NCBI RefSeq assembly: GCF_018413525.1
Contig: NZ_JAHCDD010000012.1
Span: 1 to 64,000 of the forward strand
Length of the DNA stretch: 64,000 nt
Direction: 5' to 3'
From: Acidovorax sp. CCYZU-2555
GTDB lineage: Bacteria; Pseudomonadota; Gammaproteobacteria; Burkholderiales; Burkholderiaceae_C
Shown here: piece after piece, positions 17,106 through 24,697 of the stretch
How positions within the stretch are numbered: the stretch's first letter is position 1
How the letters are laid out: each line of letters starts with the position of its first letter
The notes under the pieces: generated by a model
Told to the model about the DNA's origin: nothing
What the model saw: the letters and a program-made list of their open reading frames with translations, nothing else
Databases searched by the model: none
Made by a program: the position numbers and the translations under genes

Positions 17106-17822
17106 ATGACGGCCGGCTTGCTCGATTTGCAGGACCTGCGCTTTGCCTGGCCGGGCAGCGCGCACGACTGCCTGGACATCGCCGCGCTGCAGGTCGCGGC
17201 CGGTGAAACCGTGTTCCTGCACGGCCCCAGCGGCTGCGGCAAGAGCACGCTGCTGTCGCTGCTCGCGGGCGTGCTGCTGCCGCAGTCGGGCCGCGTGGCC
17301 CTGGGCGGCGTGCATTGGGGCGATCTGCGCGCCAGCGCGCGCGACCGACACCGCGTCGACCATGTGGGCTATATCTTCCAGCAGTTCAATCTGCTGCCGT
17401 ATCTGACGGCGCTCGACAACGTGCTGCTGCCTTGCCGCTTTTCCGCGCGCCGCAGCGCGGCCGCGCAGCGCAACAGCCGCTCGCTGCGCGCCGAGGGCCA
17501 GCACTGGCTGGCCGGCATGGGGCTGAACGCGTCGGTCTGGGACCGGCCCGCGCACACGCTGTCGGTGGGCCAGCAGCAGCGCGTCGCCGCGGCGCGCGCG
17601 CTTGTCGGCCAGCCCGACCTGGTGATCGCCGACGAACCGACTTCGGCGCTCGACGAAGACCGGCGCGACATTTTTCTCGATCTGCTGCTGTCGGCCTGTG
17701 CCGAGGCGCGCAGCGCGCTGGTGCTGGTGAGCCATGACCGGCGCATCGCGCAGCGCTTCGGGCGCGAAGTGTCGCTGCCGCAGATCAACCGCGCGGCCTC
17801 GGCCGCCGAGGGGGACGCATGA
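17106..17822 (+). CDS. ABC transporter ATP-binding protein (LolD/MacB type, zinc locus)
   Basis: This 238-aa ATPase shows Walker A GPSGCGKST (residues about 39-47), a Q-loop in YIFQQFNLLPYLTA, signature LSVGQQQRVAAARAL, Walker B LVIADEPTSALD and the switch histidine in LVLVSHDRR. The subfamily pairs with FtsX-like permeases such as the next gene, which it overlaps by 4 bp. By position it is the ATPase of the Zrg-type zinc system. Confidence 0.93.
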   Translation: MTAGLLDLQDLRFAWPGSAHDCLDIAALQVAAGETVFLHGPSGCGKSTLLSLLAGVLLPQSGRVALGGVHWGDLRASARDRHRVDHVGYIFQQFNLLPYLTALDNVLLPCRFSARRSAAAQRNSRSLRAEGQHWLAGMGLNASVWDRPAHTLSVGQQQRVAAARALVGQPDLVIADEPTSALDEDRRDIFLDLLLSACAEARSALVLVSHDRRIAQRFGREVSLPQINRAASAAEGDA

Positions 17823-19090
17823 AAGGCGGATTCCTGCTGGGCCTGGCCTGGCGCAGCGCCTGGAACCGGCGCTTCACGCTGGCGCTGACCGTGTGCTCGA
17901 TCGCGCTGTCGACCTTCATGCTGCTGGGCGTGGAGCGCGTGCGCACCGATCTGCGCAGCAGCTTCAGTTCGGCGGTGTCGGGCACCGATCTGATCGTGGG
18001 CGCGCGCACCGGCTCCACGCAACTGCTGCTGTACGCGGTGTTCCATGTGGGCGCGGCGACCAACAACATCCGCTGGAGCAGCGTCGAGGCGCTGCAGAAG
18101 CTGCGCGGCGTCGCCTGGGTCGTGCCGCTGTCGCTGGGCGATTCGCACCAGGGCTTTCCGGTGCTGGGCACCACGCCGGCCTACTTCGATCACTTCCGCT
18201 ATGGCGAGCAGCAGCCGCTGGCGCTGCGCGAAGGCCGGCGTTTTGACGATCTCTACGATGTGGTGATCGGTGCCGAACTCGCCGACCGCCTGGGCTACCG
18301 GCTGGGCCAGCGCATCACGCTGGCGCACGGCATGGGCCAAGTGCAGCTGGGCGGCGACCATGCGGACAAGCCGTTCACCATCACCGGCATTCTGGCGCGC
18401 ACCGGCACGCCCGTCGATCGCACGGCGCACATCAGCCTCGAGGCGCTCGAGGCCATCCATGTCGACTGGGTCGTGGGCGCGCCGCTGCCCGGGCGGCGCA
18501 TAGATGCCGAACAGGCGCGCGCCATGGACCTGACGCCCAAGAGCGTCACCGCGGCGCTGGTGGGTCTGCACAACCGCGCGGCGGTGTTCTCGGTGCAGCG
18601 CCAGGTCAACAACTTCGGCGCCGAGCCGCTGATGTCGATTCTTCCCGGCGTGGCCCTCGATGAACTGTGGGACGTCGTGGGCGCGGGCGAGAAGGCGCTG
18701 CTGCTGATGTCGGGTCTGGTGGCCCTGGTCAGCATGGCGGGCCTGATGTCGGTGATTCTCGCGGGCCTGAACGAGCGCCGGCGCGAACTTGCAGTGCTGC
18801 GCGCCGTCGGCGCGGGCCCGCAGCATGTGCTGGCGCTGCTGGCGCTCGAAGGCATTCTGCTGACGCTGGCCGGCATCGCCGTGGGCATCGTCGCGCTGGT
18901 GGCCTGCGTGGCGGCGTTGAACCCCTGGTTACAGGCGAGCTTTGGCCTGACGCTGCATCTGGGGCAAACTACGTCCCTGCAGTGGCTGCTGCTCGCCGGG
19001 CTGCTGCTCGCGGGCTGGCTTGCCAGTCTGCTGCCGGGCTGGCGCGCCTACCGCCTGTCGCTGGCCGATGGCCTGTCTCCGAGAATCTGA
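17819..19090 (+). CDS. FtsX/MacB-like ABC permease (zinc locus)
   Basis: This 423-aa permease has one N-terminal membrane span (RFTLALTVCSIALSTFMLLG), a large extracytoplasmic domain (about residues 45-270) and three C-terminal spans (LLMSGLVALVSMAGLMSVIL, then two more after VLRAVGAGPQHVLALLALEG). This is the FtsX/MacB layout. It starts within the ATPase gene (ATGA overlap). In Zrg-type loci the ATPase and this permease work with ZrgA on zinc acquisition. The mechanism is not established, since FtsX-like permeases usually do not import ions. Confidence 0.9.
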   Translation: MKGGFLLGLAWRSAWNRRFTLALTVCSIALSTFMLLGVERVRTDLRSSFSSAVSGTDLIVGARTGSTQLLLYAVFHVGAATNNIRWSSVEALQKLRGVAWVVPLSLGDSHQGFPVLGTTPAYFDHFRYGEQQPLALREGRRFDDLYDVVIGAELADRLGYRLGQRITLAHGMGQVQLGGDHADKPFTITGILARTGTPVDRTAHISLEALEAIHVDWVVGAPLPGRRIDAEQARAMDLTPKSVTAALVGLHNRAAVFSVQRQVNNFGAEPLMSILPGVALDELWDVVGAGEKALLLMSGLVALVSMAGLMSVILAGLNERRRELAVLRAVGAGPQHVLALLALEGILLTLAGIAVGIVALVACVAALNPWLQASFGLTLHLGQTTSLQWLLLAGLLLAGWLASLLPGWRAYRLSLADGLSPRI

Positions 19091-19094
19091 CGCG

Positions 19095-19655
19095 ATGTTC
19101 ACACCTCTTACCTCTGTCCCTATCGCGCGCCGCCGCCTGTTGCAAGGCCTGGCCGCTTCCCTGTGCCTGGGCGCGACGCCCTGGCTGCACGCCGCGCCGT
19201 TTTCGGAAATCAGCTGGGACGCGCTGGTGCCGCGCAACTGGGACCCGATGAAGTCGTTCGAAGACCTGCAAAAGCTCAGCGCGCTGCCCGACTCCGACCC
19301 GCGCGTGCAGGAACTGTACGACCGCATGCGCAAGGTCTGGGACGAGGCGCCCACCGTGGCTTCGTTCGACGGCCGGCAGGTGAAGATTCCGGGCTTCATC
19401 GTGCCGCTCGACAGCGCCGACAAGGGGATGCGCGAGTTCCTGCTGGTGCCGTATTTCGGCGCCTGCATCCACACGCCGCCGCCGCCAGCCAACCAGATCA
19501 TTCACGTGAAATCGGCCACCCCGGTCAAGGGCTTCCAGTCGATGAGCGCGGTCTGGGTCAGCGGCACCATGGGCCTGGTGCGCGGCAACTCGGAGCTGGG
19601 CGCGAGCGGCTACAGCATCGATGCCAAGCGCGTCGAGAAGTACCGCGAGAAGTAA
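19095..19655 (+). CDS. DUF3299 protein of the zinc-uptake operon
   Basis: This 186-aa protein starts at the ATG at 19095, 4 bp after the permease stop. A twin-arginine-like start (ARRRLLQGLAASLCLG) leads to a cleavage site near ALHAAP (here WLHAAP). The rest has the DUF3299 core: VKIPGFIVPLDSADKGMREF, LVPYFGACIHTPPPPANQII and SAVWVSGTM. Members sit with ZrgA and its ABC partners. The Cys-x-His-Thr-Pro-Pro stretch is a plausible metal-binding site. It is the last gene of the operon. Confidence 0.88.
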   Translation: MFTPLTSVPIARRRLLQGLAASLCLGATPWLHAAPFSEISWDALVPRNWDPMKSFEDLQKLSALPDSDPRVQELYDRMRKVWDEAPTVASFDGRQVKIPGFIVPLDSADKGMREFLLVPYFGACIHTPPPPANQIIHVKSATPVKGFQSMSAVWVSGTMGLVRGNSELGASGYSIDAKRVEKYREK

Positions 19656-19778
19656 GCGGCGCGGGTCGGTCTGCTCCTACCTCCAGGAAGGCGCTGCACC
19701 GACCTCGGCGCCCCGCCCACGCGGTCACGCTTGTTACTGTGCTGGCCAATGCCGGCCATGCCCGAACAGGAGACCGCC

Positions 19779-20126
19779 ATGCGCATACCGAAAATCACCC
19801 CACCCGACGCCGATCAGCCGGGCGTAGACCGCAGCGAAGACGCGAACGCCGAGTTGCCCGAAGGCGAGGACATCAATGACCACCTGAGCGCAGAGAACGA
19901 CGTCGCGGACTCGCTCGACGACGCATCGCTGCACCGCTTCGACGACATGCCGCAGGACGGCCCGCTGAACTTCGACGACGGCACCGACATGGGCCATCCG
20001 CGTGGCAACACCGCGCGCGCCGGCGGCACCTGGGAGGCCGAAGGCGGCGACAGCGGCGACATCAAGCCGCCGGCCGAACTCAATTCCGATACCAACGGCC
20101 CCAGCGACCGCGAAAACAAGCGCTGA
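19779..20126 (+). CDS. Small acidic hypothetical protein
   Basis: This 115-aa protein follows a good ribosome binding site (CAGGAG) and starts at the ATG at 19779. It is strongly acidic and low in hydrophobic residues (PEGEDINDHLSAENDVADSL, DDMPQDGPLNFDDGTDMGHP), and probably disordered. There is no signal peptide, membrane span or domain I recognise. It is separated from the zinc operon by 123 bp. Confidence 0.7.
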   Translation: MRIPKITPPDADQPGVDRSEDANAELPEGEDINDHLSAENDVADSLDDASLHRFDDMPQDGPLNFDDGTDMGHPRGNTARAGGTWEAEGGDSGDIKPPAELNSDTNGPSDRENKR

Positions 20127-20151
20127 GCGCGGGCATCACGACCCGTTCACT

Positions 20152-21615
20152 TCAGACCAGGCGTCTATCGGTCTGTTGCTCGGCGTAGTAACGCGCCTTG
20201 TCGGCATACATCGCCTGGTCGGCGCGGTGGCCCACGGCTTCCATCGACGCGCCTTCGTGGCCGCATGCGTGTCCCATGGCCAGATGAATGGTCTGGCCGG
20301 GATAGAACTGGTTGTTCATCTCCAGCAGCGACAGAATGCGGTCCTGCATGGCGATGGCGCCGCGCTCGTCGGTGGCGGGCAGCAGCACCATGAATTCATC
20401 GCCGCCTATGCGCGCGACGCACGACGGGTCATCGACGGCCTTGGCCAGCACTTCGCCCAGGCGGCGCAGCATGGCATCGCCCGCGGCATGGCCGTGTTCG
20501 TCATTGACGGCCTTGAGGCCGTTCATGTCGATGGCGACCATGGCCAGCGGCCACGGGCCCTTGCGCGACAGGCGGTTGAGTTCTTCCATGTAGAACGCGC
20601 GGTTGCGCAGTTGGGTCAGCACGTCGTGCTTGCCCAGATATTCGAGATAGGCTTCGGCTTTCTTGCGCGCGGTGATGTCGACCAGCGACAGCAGCACCAG
20701 CTCCCAGTCCTTCGCCTGGTTGACCATGATGGACAGCTCGAGATGGATGTGCAGCGTCTCGCCATTGAGCGCGTAGTTCACCACTTCGCGCTGCTGCACC
20801 AGCTTGCCGTCCCACAGGTCCTGCAGCTGCTCGGCAAAGGAGTCGTACATTTCGCCGCGGAATACCCGCGACAGGTTGTGCAGCAGCTCTGGCTTGCTCT
20901 TGGCACAAAACATCTTCAGCGTCTGCCGGTTGACGTCGATCACGCGGATCTCGCGCATGCAGCGCGTGACGAACTCGGGGTGCACCTTGAGGAAGGTCCT
21001 GAAGTCGGTGATGCCGCGGGCGCGCACTTCATCGAGCAGGTGTTTGACCGCGCTGAAGTCTTCGACCCACAGCGATACCGGGGAATGCTCGAACAGATCG
21101 CGCGCATATTGTTCGCTGCGCTGCAGCTGTTCCCGGCCCTGTACTTCGGCGGTCACGTCCTCGAGCGAAACCAGCACCCGGCTCCAGCTGTCTTCGTAGC
21201 CCGGCACCACGCGGGCGCGCACCTGCACGTCTAGCCGGCGCCCATCGAGCGCGTAGTTCACCGAACGGGTCTCGAAGCCTTGATCGCCGCGCCACAGCGC
21301 GAGCAGCTCGACCAGGATGCTGTCGAGCATGTCGCCGCGGAACACCTCGTGCAGACGGCTTTGCAGCGTCTCCTGGTCCGGCGCCTTGAACAGGTCCAGC
21401 GTGTATTGATTGACGCGCAGCACCTTGTACGACTGGCTGCACAGTCGCAGGCGCGCCGGATCCTCGCGCAAGAAGGCGAGCAGATCAGTCACGCCGTCGG
21501 CCCGCCATTGGTCGAACAATAGCTTGAGCCCACTGTAATCCTCCATCCACAGGGACACAGGGGCCAAGTCGAACATGTCTTCAAAGTCCAGACCGGTTGC
21601 GAGAGAAATGGTCAC
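20152..21615 (-). CDS. Diguanylate cyclase with tandem PAS domains
   Basis: The C-terminal GGDEF domain is intact (HDVLTQLRNRAFYMEELNRL, DMNGLKAVNDEHGHAAGD, CVARIGGDEFMVLLPA), so this protein should make cyclic di-GMP. Before it are two clearly related PAS-like units, each with the pattern SPVSLWVEDFS or APVSLWMEDYS, a VFRGDM or VFRGEM stretch and a VNYAL block, about 135 residues apart. No membrane span is visible, so it is cytoplasmic. A GTG at 21615 or 21618 sits 5-8 bases after GGAGG and is my preferred start; a TTG at 21636 is less likely. Confidence 0.9.
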   Translation of the reverse strand: MTISLATGLDFEDMFDLAPVSLWMEDYSGLKLLFDQWRADGVTDLLAFLREDPARLRLCSQSYKVLRVNQYTLDLFKAPDQETLQSRLHEVFRGDMLDSILVELLALWRGDQGFETRSVNYALDGRRLDVQVRARVVPGYEDSWSRVLVSLEDVTAEVQGREQLQRSEQYARDLFEHSPVSLWVEDFSAVKHLLDEVRARGITDFRTFLKVHPEFVTRCMREIRVIDVNRQTLKMFCAKSKPELLHNLSRVFRGEMYDSFAEQLQDLWDGKLVQQREVVNYALNGETLHIHLELSIMVNQAKDWELVLLSLVDITARKKAEAYLEYLGKHDVLTQLRNRAFYMEELNRLSRKGPWPLAMVAIDMNGLKAVNDEHGHAAGDAMLRRLGEVLAKAVDDPSCVARIGGDEFMVLLPATDERGAIAMQDRILSLLEMNNQFYPGQTIHLAMGHACGHEGASMEAVGHRADQAMYADKARYYAEQQTDRRLV

Positions 21616-21779
21616 CACTAACACCTCCGCTGCCAATTATTGCCGACCTCATGGGGGCTGCGCCATTTCTGTGTGGCGCCAAGTTGCAAGGATGTTGCAA
21701 TCAGGGGGCGCGGCTGGCGCTTCGGACGGCCGCAAGTGTCTGCGCCGAGGTCCCGGGCCGGGGCTTCTAGAATCGGGCC

Positions 21780-22715
21780 ATGGTCAAGAAGATTCCCCCG
21801 CTCAATCCCCTGAAAGTCTTCGATGCGGTGGTGCGCACGCGCAACCTGACGCAGGCGGCCAAGGAGCTGCACATCAGCCAGTCGGCGGTGAGCAAGCAGC
21901 TCAACGTATTGCAGTCTTACCTGGGCGCTGAGCTGTTCCGGCGCGAGCGCCATGGCATCAGCCTGACCCAGGCCGGGCTGGTCTACGGTGAAGCCATAGG
22001 CCCGGCATTCGAGAGCATCGCCAAGGCCACGAGCGAGATCATGCGCAGCGGATCGGACAGCACGCTGCGCATCCAGACCTACACCACGTTCGCGGCCAAA
22101 TGGCTGATTCCCCGGCTCAGCGACTTCCACGCGCGGCACAGCGAGATCGCGGTGGTCATCACCAACTCCGTGAAGGACGTCGATTTCGACCGCGATCCTG
22201 TCGACCTCGCGATCCAGATGGGGCGGGGCGCCTGGCAGGGCATGGATACGGATTTCCTGTTCGAGGATGTGATCGAGCCCATCTGCAGCCCCGCGTTCCT
22301 GCGCGCCAATGCGCCCGAGGCCGCCTATCCCCAGGCCTTGCTGCGCAAGCGTCTGCTGGTGTCGCACTATCGCCAGAAGGATTGGCAGACCTGGGCGCGC
22401 CTGTGCCGTTACGAAAGCGAAATCCAGGGCATCGAAAGCATGCAGTTCAGCAGTTCGGTGCTGACCTGGCAGGCCGCGGCCGACGGCCTGGGCATTGCGA
22501 TTGGCCAGACCGCACTGCTGGTCGATGACCTGACGAGCGGCAAGCTGGTCGCGCCGTTTCACCTGCCGGTGCGCACCGGGGCGTCCTACTACCTTGTGAG
22601 TCCGCAGCTGCAGCGCCAGTCGCGCAAGGTCGAAGTGTTTCGCGATTGGCTCAAGGAACAGGTCGCGGCATCGACCGCTTCGGCGCAACAGTTCAGCGCA
22701 AGCCCCGCGGGCTGA
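21780..22715 (+). CDS. LysR-family regulator, GcvA-like
   Basis: This 311-aa regulator has the N-terminal helix-turn-helix of the GcvA group (LNPLKVFDAVVRTRNLTQAA, then HISQSAVSKQLNVLQSYLGA) and an effector domain with YTTFAAKWLIPRLSDFHARH and DLAIQMGRGAW. It is divergent from the GGDEF gene. The A+T-rich island edge starts directly behind it. The regulated target is not clear. A hairpin with a following T-rich stretch marks its 3' end. Confidence 0.9.
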   Translation: MVKKIPPLNPLKVFDAVVRTRNLTQAAKELHISQSAVSKQLNVLQSYLGAELFRRERHGISLTQAGLVYGEAIGPAFESIAKATSEIMRSGSDSTLRIQTYTTFAAKWLIPRLSDFHARHSEIAVVITNSVKDVDFDRDPVDLAIQMGRGAWQGMDTDFLFEDVIEPICSPAFLRANAPEAAYPQALLRKRLLVSHYRQKDWQTWARLCRYESEIQGIESMQFSSSVLTWQAAADGLGIAIGQTALLVDDLTSGKLVAPFHLPVRTGASYYLVSPQLQRQSRKVEVFRDWLKEQVAASTASAQQFSASPAG

Positions 22716-22718
22716 TAT

Positions 22719-22739
22719 TGCGGCCGCACAAAGGCCGCA
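22719..22739 (+). terminator. Hairpin after the LysR gene
   Basis: TGCGGCC and GGCCGCA form a perfect 7-bp stem around a 7-base loop, starting 4 bp past the stop codon. A T-rich stretch (TCTTTTGTTTTTTC) follows 11 bases later. Confidence 0.5.
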
Positions 22740-22780
22740 GTTGCCAGGGGTCTCTTTTGTTTTTTCATAATACGGAAACC

Positions 22781-23016
22781 ATCACGGATAACTACTAGTG
22801 GTTATCAGTGATGAGTGCATTGCCGGTTGTTTTTTGGGATGGTGGAATATCACTGATATCAGTTAGCTATTTTCAGTGATGGTCGAGTTTCAGTTTTTTG
22901 ATTATCAAGTGAAAACCATCACTGATTTCCATTAACTATTTTCAGTGATTCAGGTCTTCGAGATTTTGTTGAAGGCCGGGAAATATAGTGGATATCAGTT
23001 AGTAGTTTTCCGTGAT
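22781..23016. repeat. Array of four 32-bp imperfect palindromes, period 67-69 bp
   Basis: Units lie at 22781-22812, 22849-22880, 22918-22949 and 22985-23016. Each is exactly 32 bp and starts ATCACTGAT-like and ends CAGTGAT-like, so each is an inverted repeat. The right arm CTATTTTCAGTGAT is identical in units two and three. The 35-37-bp spacers are unlike each other except for a T-run in each. The array sits in unusually A+T-rich DNA and ends 24 bp before the promoter element at 23041. The layout suggests repeated binding sites for a dimeric regulator. No known operator family is recognised. Confidence 0.85.
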
Positions 23017-23040
23017 TGGCGGGCTGGCAGTTTTTGATTA

Positions 23041-23068
23041 GGAACTGTCTTTGTCCTACGGTTACTAA
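23041..23068 (+). promoter_or_regulatory. Candidate ECF-sigma promoter P1 (before the 195-aa gene)
   Basis: GGAACT (23041-23046), 14 bases, then GTTACTAA (23061-23068). This is the same spacing and -10 block as four other sites in the T3SS island. It lies 33 bp before the GTG start at 23102 and directly downstream of the palindrome array. Confidence 0.72.
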
Positions 23069-23101
23069 GATAAAAATTTACTAATACGCGAAAAGGTTCC
23101 T

Positions 23102-23689
23102 GTGACTGTGACTATTACAACGCTTTTGCTGCCCCTGGGTATCGATCAGCTTTCGCTGAACTCATTCCGTGAGTCAGCAAGCGCGGGTGAGACGTTGCAG
23201 GTGGTGCACGATGGTTCCACATGGAAGGTGGAGGCTTGCGCCACGACCGTGGCGCAGCGTTTCGGTCCGCGGCCCGACTTCGAGGTGGATACCACCGCGG
23301 TCTTTGTCGACGCCCTGGGACGGGCCTTTTCCCCTGGCATTCAGGACGCCGTGGTGCGCGAACTGGCGCTGCTCCCCAAGCCCGGCCAGCCCCTGGAGTC
23401 GCAGCTTGTACTGCAGGCCATTGCGATGGCCGAAGCCAGCCGGCAAGCCTTGCAGGGCGTGGATTTCATGACCCAGCTCATGTTCAGCGCGAGCGCCAAC
23501 GGCATGGAGTTCGTGGGCGCCTGCCGGGCCCTGGGCCTGGCGCCCGAGACGTTGAGCGCCCAGCAACGCGCGGCACTCGATGGGGGCATGCAGCAGCGCT
23601 TTGCCCAGGCGCAGCAGCAGGGGCAGTTTCCGGTTGCGCCCGAGCTGGCGCGGCAATGGCTGCTGGCCGAGCTGTCGGCTGCGCGCTGA
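23102..23689 (+). CDS. Unknown 195-aa protein at the T3SS island edge
   Basis: The frame starts at a GTG with AAAGG 7 bases upstream (VTVTITTLLLPLGIDQLSL). I recognise no family. The N-terminal half is mixed beta/alpha (STWKVEACATTVAQRF); the C-terminal half is alpha-helical and Gln-rich (MQQRFAQAQQQGQF). It has no signal peptide or membrane span. It has its own ECF-type promoter and four upstream palindromes, and lies between a LysR gene and the ECF sigma gene. Secretion through the T3SS, or a regulatory or chaperone role, would all fit; none is shown. Confidence 0.8.
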   Translation: MTVTITTLLLPLGIDQLSLNSFRESASAGETLQVVHDGSTWKVEACATTVAQRFGPRPDFEVDTTAVFVDALGRAFSPGIQDAVVRELALLPKPGQPLESQLVLQAIAMAEASRQALQGVDFMTQLMFSASANGMEFVGACRALGLAPETLSAQQRAALDGGMQQRFAQAQQQGQFPVAPELARQWLLAELSAAR

Positions 23690-23989
23690 CACAGCGGCTG
23701 CAACTCGGGCGTTCAGCGCCGTGCAAACATCGGATTTTTTGTAAGCCGAGGTTACGCCTGCGCGCGCCGGATACTCAAAAATAGTTATTTTCTTGACTGC
23801 ATTTCTCACAGAAAACCAGTACTCGACAATTATCTGAGCTTGGAATTCAGTGCCATGACCGTGATGTCCGGCTTAAAAAGTTTTATTAATCGCTGAATTT
23901 CTATCGGTGTATACAAGCTTTGCGTTTCATGTAAGAATTAGTTACGTGGGTAATCCACTTTTTTAATTCATACCTGGGCGGTGGCCAAT
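23690..23989. other. A+T-rich intergenic region before the ECF sigma gene
   Basis: This 300-bp gap holds no convincing gene. It is clearly richer in A+T than the flanks, with several T- and A-runs. GTTAC occurs at 23751 and 23941, but neither has a GGAAC block at the right distance. A TTGACT hexamer lies near 23794 without a good -10 partner, so the sigma gene's own promoter is unidentified. Confidence 0.5.
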
Positions 23990-24616
23990 ATGATCGAAGA
24001 ATCTACGGTGCAAATGTGGGAAGCCAGTCCTTCGGACTCCAATGCGCTGGCCGAGAATGAGCCTACGCCGCCAATGGACGAGCAATCCATGGCGCAGCGC
24101 GATGAATTGTTTCAAGGCCTGGTGCAGGCACACGGCACACGTCTTTATCGCTTCATCATCAAGAACATCGGCAACCCCAGCGATGCACAGGATCTGGCCC
24201 AGCAGGCCTTCCTGGAGGCCGTTCGTTCCTACAGCTCGTTCAAGGGACAGTCCGAGCTGTCGACCTGGCTGTATGGCATCGCCATGAATCTGGTGCGCAA
24301 CCACCTGTCACGCGCGCCGCATCGCCGCCACGAGTTCGCGGACGAATCGGTGCTGGAAGAAATGGCTTGTGATGCGCTGGCACCGGACCAGGAGCTGGAA
24401 CAGAGCGAGCGCATGCGCCACCTGCAACTTGCACTTGAAGATTTGCCCGAAAGCATGCGTTCCATCCTGCTGATGGTCGCGGTCGACGAGTTGTCCTATG
24501 AAGCCGCCGCAGCTCTGTTGACGGTGCCCGTGGGAACGGTGCGCAGCCGGCTCTCGCGCGCGCGCGCGTCATTGCGCGCCAAGCTGAAGGCGCGCGGCGT
24601 GGAATTGGATTTCTAG
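23990..24616 (+). CDS. ECF sigma factor of the T3SS island (BtrS/HrpL type)
   Basis: This protein of about 208 residues has sigma region 2 (LYRFIIKNIGNPSDAQDLAQ, then FLEAVRSYSSFKGQSELSTW and GIAMNLVRNHLSR) and region 4 (LPESMRSILLMVAVDELSYE, then PVGTVRSRLSRARASLRAKL). ECF factors of this kind, BtrS in Bordetella and HrpL in plant pathogens, switch on T3SS operons. I start it at the ATG at 23990; a GTG at 23981 would add three residues. It converges on sctC. Five GGAAC(C/T)-N14-GTTACNNA elements in the island are its likely targets, and the STAS, PP2C and kinase genes further right are likely to control it. Confidence 0.9.
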   Translation: MIEESTVQMWEASPSDSNALAENEPTPPMDEQSMAQRDELFQGLVQAHGTRLYRFIIKNIGNPSDAQDLAQQAFLEAVRSYSSFKGQSELSTWLYGIAMNLVRNHLSRAPHRRHEFADESVLEEMACDALAPDQELEQSERMRHLQLALEDLPESMRSILLMVAVDELSYEAAAALLTVPVGTVRSRLSRARASLRAKLKARGVELDF

Positions 24617-24621
24617 AAACA

Positions 24622-24641
24622 GCGGCCCTTGATCGGGCCGC
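24622..24641. terminator. Hairpin between convergent sigma and sctC genes
   Basis: GCGGCCC and GGGCCGC form a perfect 7-bp stem with a 6-base loop in the 81-bp gap between the two convergent genes. There is no T-run on either side. Confidence 0.42.
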
Positions 24642-24697
24642 AACCGCAGGCCGCGTTCGCGGGCTGCGTCTCGACTCCCGCCTTCCCAATGTCCTGC

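Noticed and set aside
22781..23016. Palindrome array as a small CRISPR
   Set aside because: Units are of equal length with spacers of similar size, but the units are divergent and strongly palindromic, spacers share T-runs, and no cas genes are present.
23731..23945. GTTAC blocks at 23751 and 23941 as promoters of the sigma gene
   Set aside because: No GGAAC-type -35 block occurs 14 bases upstream of either.
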